64,000 nucleotides of DNA from Pseudodesulfovibrio sp. S3 (lineage in GTDB: Bacteria > Desulfobacterota > Desulfovibrionia > Desulfovibrionales > Desulfovibrionaceae): assembly GCF_004025585.1 (NCBI RefSeq), contig NZ_QTZO01000005.1, forward strand, positions 248,001 through 312,000, written 5' to 3'. This document shows positions 60,599 through 64,000 of this stretch, in pieces; the first letter of the stretch is position 1; the number at the start of each line of letters is the position of its first letter. The notes under the pieces were generated by a model. It did no database searches. It was given only the letters and a program-made list of their open reading frames with translations, and was not told the DNA's origin. The position numbers and the translations under genes are program-made.

Positions 60599-60632
60599 AA
60601 GCCCCGCAACGCCATGATGCGTTGCGGGGCTT
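60599..60632 (-). terminator. Hairpin terminator after the glycogen gene
   Basis: A perfect 14-bp stem AAGCCCCGCAACGC/GCGTTGCGGGGCTT with a 6-nt loop, 19 nt beyond the stop codon. A short TTTCCC follows on the minus strand. Confidence 0.8.
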
Positions 60633-60651
60633 GAGTTCTGCGCGGGCCGAA

Positions 60652-63600
60652 TCAGCTCCATCTGATCAGGCGGGGCTCGCACTTGCGCGCCAGTCCCGGA
60701 TGGGTCGGGATCACCCTGACGCCGTACCGGATCGGACCCGAGACGCTGGGTGAATATTTTGCGTGATATTCCAGCGTATTCCCTTCGGTATGTTTCAGTT
60801 CCATGGGAATGCAATCCACGATGGCCTCTTCGTTGGGAGTGGCCGCAACCAGTTCGGCAAGGATCTCTTCATTCAGCATCTGCCCCTTGTCCACCTTGGC
60901 CTTGACGATCAACTGGCTGCCCAGCTTGAACACATCGCCGAGGATGCCTTCCACCTGGACTTCCTTGATGGTCACCGTGGAGAAGCGGCCGGGGATGCGG
61001 GTGCGCCATTCTCCGAGTTTTTGCGCCAGGGCATAATTGTCCTTGTTGCGCAGCGTGGATTGCTCAATGGTCGGCAGATACATGTCGTGGATATAGTCCC
61101 GCACCATTCGGTGGGTGCCGTACTGTCGGAACGCGGTCCGCATGGATTCCTTCATCCGGGCTATCCATGCATGGGGGACTCCGTTGTCGTCGCGATCGTA
61201 GAATTCCGCGATGACTTCGTTTTCCAGGGTGGCATAGAGGTTGTCGGCGTCCACGATGTCCTGATTGACCTGACTCTCATAGACCAGGCCGCTGCCCACG
61301 GACCAGCCGTTGGTGCCGTTGTAGGCCTCGTCCCACCAGCCGTCCAGAATGGAGCAATTGGGTACCCCGTTGACTGCGGCCTTCATGCCGCTGGTGCCGC
61401 TGGCTTCCATGAGCCGGGTGGGGTTGTTCAGCCAGACGTCCGCGCCGGACACGAGCAGCCGGGCCAGACGGATGTCGTAGCTTTCCAGGAATATGACCCG
61501 GCCCAGGAAATCATCTTGTTTCGCCAGGCGGCAGATGAGGTTGATGTAGCTCGCCCCGATGCCGTCTGCCGGATGGGACTTGCCCGCGAAAATGATGTTG
61601 ACCGGTCTGTCCTTGTTGCAGAAGATTTCCTTGGCCCGTTGCAGGTTCTGGAAGATCAGGGTGGGTCGTTTATAGGCCGTGCAGCGCCGGGCGAAGCAGA
61701 GGGTCAGATGGTCCGGGTTGAGGGTGTTCAGGAAGGTGTGCAGGCGGTTGGGCGGCTCGCCCTCACGGGTCCACTGATTTGAGATGGAGCGGCGGACTTC
61801 GTCATACAGGCGGTGCTTCAGGGCCACATGGGTGTTCCACAGCCGACTGTCGTCAATGGAGTGCAGGCAGTCCCAACTGTTTTCGTTCAGGAGCTCCTGA
61901 TGGACGGAAAGGTTGCAGGACTCCTCGATGTCGTGCCGCATCCGCTCGTCCAGCCAGGAGGTGATGTGAATGCCGTTGGTGACGTGGCCCACCGGAACCT
62001 CGCTGAGCAGGAATCCGCGCCACAGGTCCATCCACATACGTCTGGACACGTCACCGTGCAGCCTGCTGACGCCATTGCGGAAGCTGGAGAGCTGAAGGGC
62101 GAGAATGGTCATGTTCAGGTGGTCGGCCTCTTCGGCATAAACGTGGCCCTGGGTCCAGAGAGAATCCCATGAGACGTTCATTTCTTCGGCGTAGCCTCGG
62201 AAATAGTTTTCCACAAGCGACTTCTCGAAGCGTTCATTTCCTGCCGGGACGGGCGTGTGCATGGTGAATGCTGTCGAGCCCCGGACGATCTCCTTGGCCG
62301 TGGCAAAGTCCATGCCCTCGATGAGCATGAGGTGACGGATGCGTTCGAAGAGCAGGAAGGCGGAGTGACCCTCATTGAGGTGATAGACCGAAGGGGTGAT
62401 GTTCAGTGCCTTGAGCATCCTGACGCCGCCGATGCCGAGGATGATCTCCTGTTCAATGCGAATCTTGGCGGTGGGGTCGTAGAGTCGGGATGTGATGTCC
62501 CTGTCCGAGCGTGAGTTTTCCACCACGTCGGTGTCCAGCAGGTAGAGCTTGGCCCGGCCCACATGCACCTCCCATATCTGGGCGTACACGGTCCGACCGG
62601 GCAGTTCCACGGTGACGAGAATCTTGTCGGAATCGTCGTGCAGGGGGGAGATGGGCATGGTGGCGAAGTCGTTCTCGTGGTATTCGACCACCTGATCGCC
62701 GGTGCCGTTGATCTTCTGGTGGAAGAATCCGTTCTTGTAGAGCAGGGAGATGCCGACAAAGGGGAGATTGAGGTCGCTGGCCGACTTGATGTGGTCGCCC
62801 GACAGAAGCCCAAGGCCTCCCGAATAGATGGGGATGGATTCGTGCAAACCGAATTCCATGGAGAAATAGGCCACGGGGTTGTCCCAGGTGATGCCTTGGA
62901 CGTCGGCTGTTTCCCTTTCCTCCATATAGTTGTCGAACCGTCCCAGAACGGTGGAGAAACGCTCCATGAACTCTGCGTCGCCGGAAAGCTCGTTGAGCCG
63001 GTTGCGGTCCATGGTGTCGAAAAACAGGACCGGGTTGTGTCCGCAATGGTTCCACCTGTCTGCGTCGATCCATTCGAAGAGTTCCTGCGAATCCCGGTGC
63101 CAGACCCACCACAGGTTGTTGGCCAGATCGCGCAGACGGGCCAGGGCCAGCGGCAGTTCCGTGACCACGGTGAAGGACCGCAATCTCGGTTGCACGGTGT
63201 TGACGCCGGAAAAGGAAATTTCCTTTCCGGGGGCGGAGGCCATGCGTTGTACGCCTGCGATGCGTTCGCCCCTGATCTCCGCCGCATGTTCGTAGGCCTC
63301 GACATAGCGGGGATAGAATTGTTCCCAGGTTGCCTCTTCCGCAATTTTCCGGGCCTCGCCGGTGCGGTGGGCGCGTTCTTCCTCGGACCAGTTGGTGAAA
63401 TCCACGAGGAAGCTGGTCAGTTTGTCCTTGGCCGTGTCGTATTCGTCGTCCAGCCGGTTGAGCACCTGCACGCCCGGATGGCCGTCGGGATATTTTTCCA
63501 TGACCCACTGGCCGAATCCGGCCCGGTCTGAGGTGACCGTGGGCACGCAAAAGGCCGCACTCTCCATGGGGGTGTAGCCCCACGGCTCGTAAAAGGACGG

Positions 63601-64000
63601 GAACACGGTCAGGTCCATGCCTGCCAGGGCATCGTAGTATTCGAGGTTGAGGACGCCGTCGTTGCCGTCGAGGTAGACGGGGATGAAAATGACGCAACAG
63701 CGATTTTCCCTGGCGTTGTCCAGGCGGAGATTGCGGCATTTCTGCACCACGGGGTCGTGCTCGGGGTCACCGAGGTGGTGGGTGGAAATCCCGGCATACT
63801 TTTCCATGTCGTACCGCTCCTGCTTCAGGCGTCTGCGCGCCTCGTCGCTGAAGCCCGCATAGCCGCAGGATACCAGGAGGAATGTCACGACCGTGACATC
63901 GCTTCCGGTGTCGCCGAGTGCCTTTTCCAGGTCCGAAAGACTGTCCAGGAGCAGATCGATGCCCTTGTTGTGGAACTCGTATCTGCCGCTGGTGGCCACA
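60652..64000 (-). CDS. Glycogen synthase (GT3)-alpha-glucan phosphorylase fusion, 5' end outside window
   Basis: The minus frame is open to the right edge, so about 1116 C-terminal residues are visible and the true start is outside. Visible residues 1-250 are the C-terminal part of a eukaryotic-type GT3 glycogen synthase: SGRYEFHNKGID, and the nucleotide-sugar motif FPSFYEPWGYTPMES. From about 280 on it is a full glucan phosphorylase of the shorter GlgP type: AYFSMEFGLHES, HLNEGHSAF, VTNGIHITSW, and the pyridoxal-phosphate lysine in EASGTSGMKA. One chain therefore joins polymer synthesis and phosphorolysis. It ends in a terminator and lies next to the sigma54 activator. Confidence 0.92.
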   Translation of the reverse strand, partial: VATSGRYEFHNKGIDLLLDSLSDLEKALGDTGSDVTVVTFLLVSCGYAGFSDEARRRLKQERYDMEKYAGISTHHLGDPEHDPVVQKCRNLRLDNARENRCCVIFIPVYLDGNDGVLNLEYYDALAGMDLTVFPSFYEPWGYTPMESAAFCVPTVTSDRAGFGQWVMEKYPDGHPGVQVLNRLDDEYDTAKDKLTSFLVDFTNWSEEERAHRTGEARKIAEEATWEQFYPRYVEAYEHAAEIRGERIAGVQRMASAPGKEISFSGVNTVQPRLRSFTVVTELPLALARLRDLANNLWWVWHRDSQELFEWIDADRWNHCGHNPVLFFDTMDRNRLNELSGDAEFMERFSTVLGRFDNYMEERETADVQGITWDNPVAYFSMEFGLHESIPIYSGGLGLLSGDHIKSASDLNLPFVGISLLYKNGFFHQKINGTGDQVVEYHENDFATMPISPLHDDSDKILVTVELPGRTVYAQIWEVHVGRAKLYLLDTDVVENSRSDRDITSRLYDPTAKIRIEQEIILGIGGVRMLKALNITPSVYHLNEGHSAFLLFERIRHLMLIEGMDFATAKEIVRGSTAFTMHTPVPAGNERFEKSLVENYFRGYAEEMNVSWDSLWTQGHVYAEEADHLNMTILALQLSSFRNGVSRLHGDVSRRMWMDLWRGFLLSEVPVGHVTNGIHITSWLDERMRHDIEESCNLSVHQELLNENSWDCLHSIDDSRLWNTHVALKHRLYDEVRRSISNQWTREGEPPNRLHTFLNTLNPDHLTLCFARRCTAYKRPTLIFQNLQRAKEIFCNKDRPVNIIFAGKSHPADGIGASYINLICRLAKQDDFLGRVIFLESYDIRLARLLVSGADVWLNNPTRLMEASGTSGMKAAVNGVPNCSILDGWWDEAYNGTNGWSVGSGLVYESQVNQDIVDADNLYATLENEVIAEFYDRDDNGVPHAWIARMKESMRTAFRQYGTHRMVRDYIHDMYLPTIEQSTLRNKDNYALAQKLGEWRTRIPGRFSTVTIKEVQVEGILGDVFKLGSQLIVKAKVDKGQMLNEEILAELVAATPNEEAIVDCIPMELKHTEGNTLEYHAKYSPSVSGPIRYGVRVIPTHPGLARKCEPRLIRWS

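Overview
The window looks like part of a chromosome of a Gram-negative sulfate-reducing deltaproteobacterium of the Desulfovibrio/Pseudodesulfovibrio type. The pointers are a Desulfovibrio-type cytochrome c553 directly before a cytochrome c oxidase operon, a TmcD-like propeller protein, a soluble periplasmic selenocysteine formate dehydrogenase (FdhAB) with FdhD and FdhE, a DRDAYQ-type chemotaxis receptor, and a flagellar late-gene cluster. Coding DNA is GC-rich. No rRNA, tRNA, CRISPR array or intact insertion sequence was recognised. All family calls come from reading motifs; no database search was run.

Layout. 1-3.6 kb: end of a TmcD-like gene, a gene-poor stretch, and a large chemotaxis receptor. 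3.8-10.2 kb (+): respiratory operon with cytochrome c553, SCO copper chaperone, oxidase subunits I, III, IV and a diheme subunit II, heme farnesyltransferase and a small membrane protein; a 123-bp palindrome sits between subunits IV and II. 10.2-18.2 kb: a complete xylose module, with an ABC importer (minus) divergent from a ROK regulator, xylose isomerase and xylulokinase (plus). 18.2-24.3 kb: a SIMPL protein, a periplasmic thioredoxin-like/peroxiredoxin pair, and a three-gene signalling operon (binding lipoprotein, histidine kinase, receiver-STAS protein). 24.5-31.8 kb (minus): the formate dehydrogenase region fdhD, fdhE, a transposase-like gene, a small ORF, fdhA with an in-frame UGA, and fdhB. 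Two near-identical palindromes lie upstream of its two inner transcription units.

32-42 kb: an EF-hand protein (plus), then a minus-strand flagellar operon running from an AT-rich sigma factor through flgD, flgE, flgK and flgL to fliD, with flagellin fliC as a separate upstream unit. 42.1-46.9 kb (+): response regulator, TonB-dependent receptor, YfiR-like protein and CHASE8-like histidine kinase, tightly overlapped. 47.1-52.0 kb (minus): TetR regulator, efflux adaptor and RND pump, with a palindrome over the predicted promoter. 52.2-56.0 kb (minus): potABCD polyamine importer. 56.1-58.8 kb (minus): small genes including a GNAT acetyltransferase, an acidic protein and a SET-domain protein. 59-64 kb (minus): a sigma54 activator with a degenerate receiver, and the end of a glycogen synthase (GT3)-glucan phosphorylase fusion that runs off the right edge.

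The genes point to a motile anaerobe that handles oxygen through an A2-type terminal oxidase, oxidises formate in the periplasm, may use xylose, stores glycogen, and senses its surroundings through several two-component systems. The least conventional items are the transposase-like gene embedded in the fdh cluster, the shared fdh palindrome, the receptor/YfiR/CHASE8 kinase operon, and the AT-rich sigma factor overlapping flgD.
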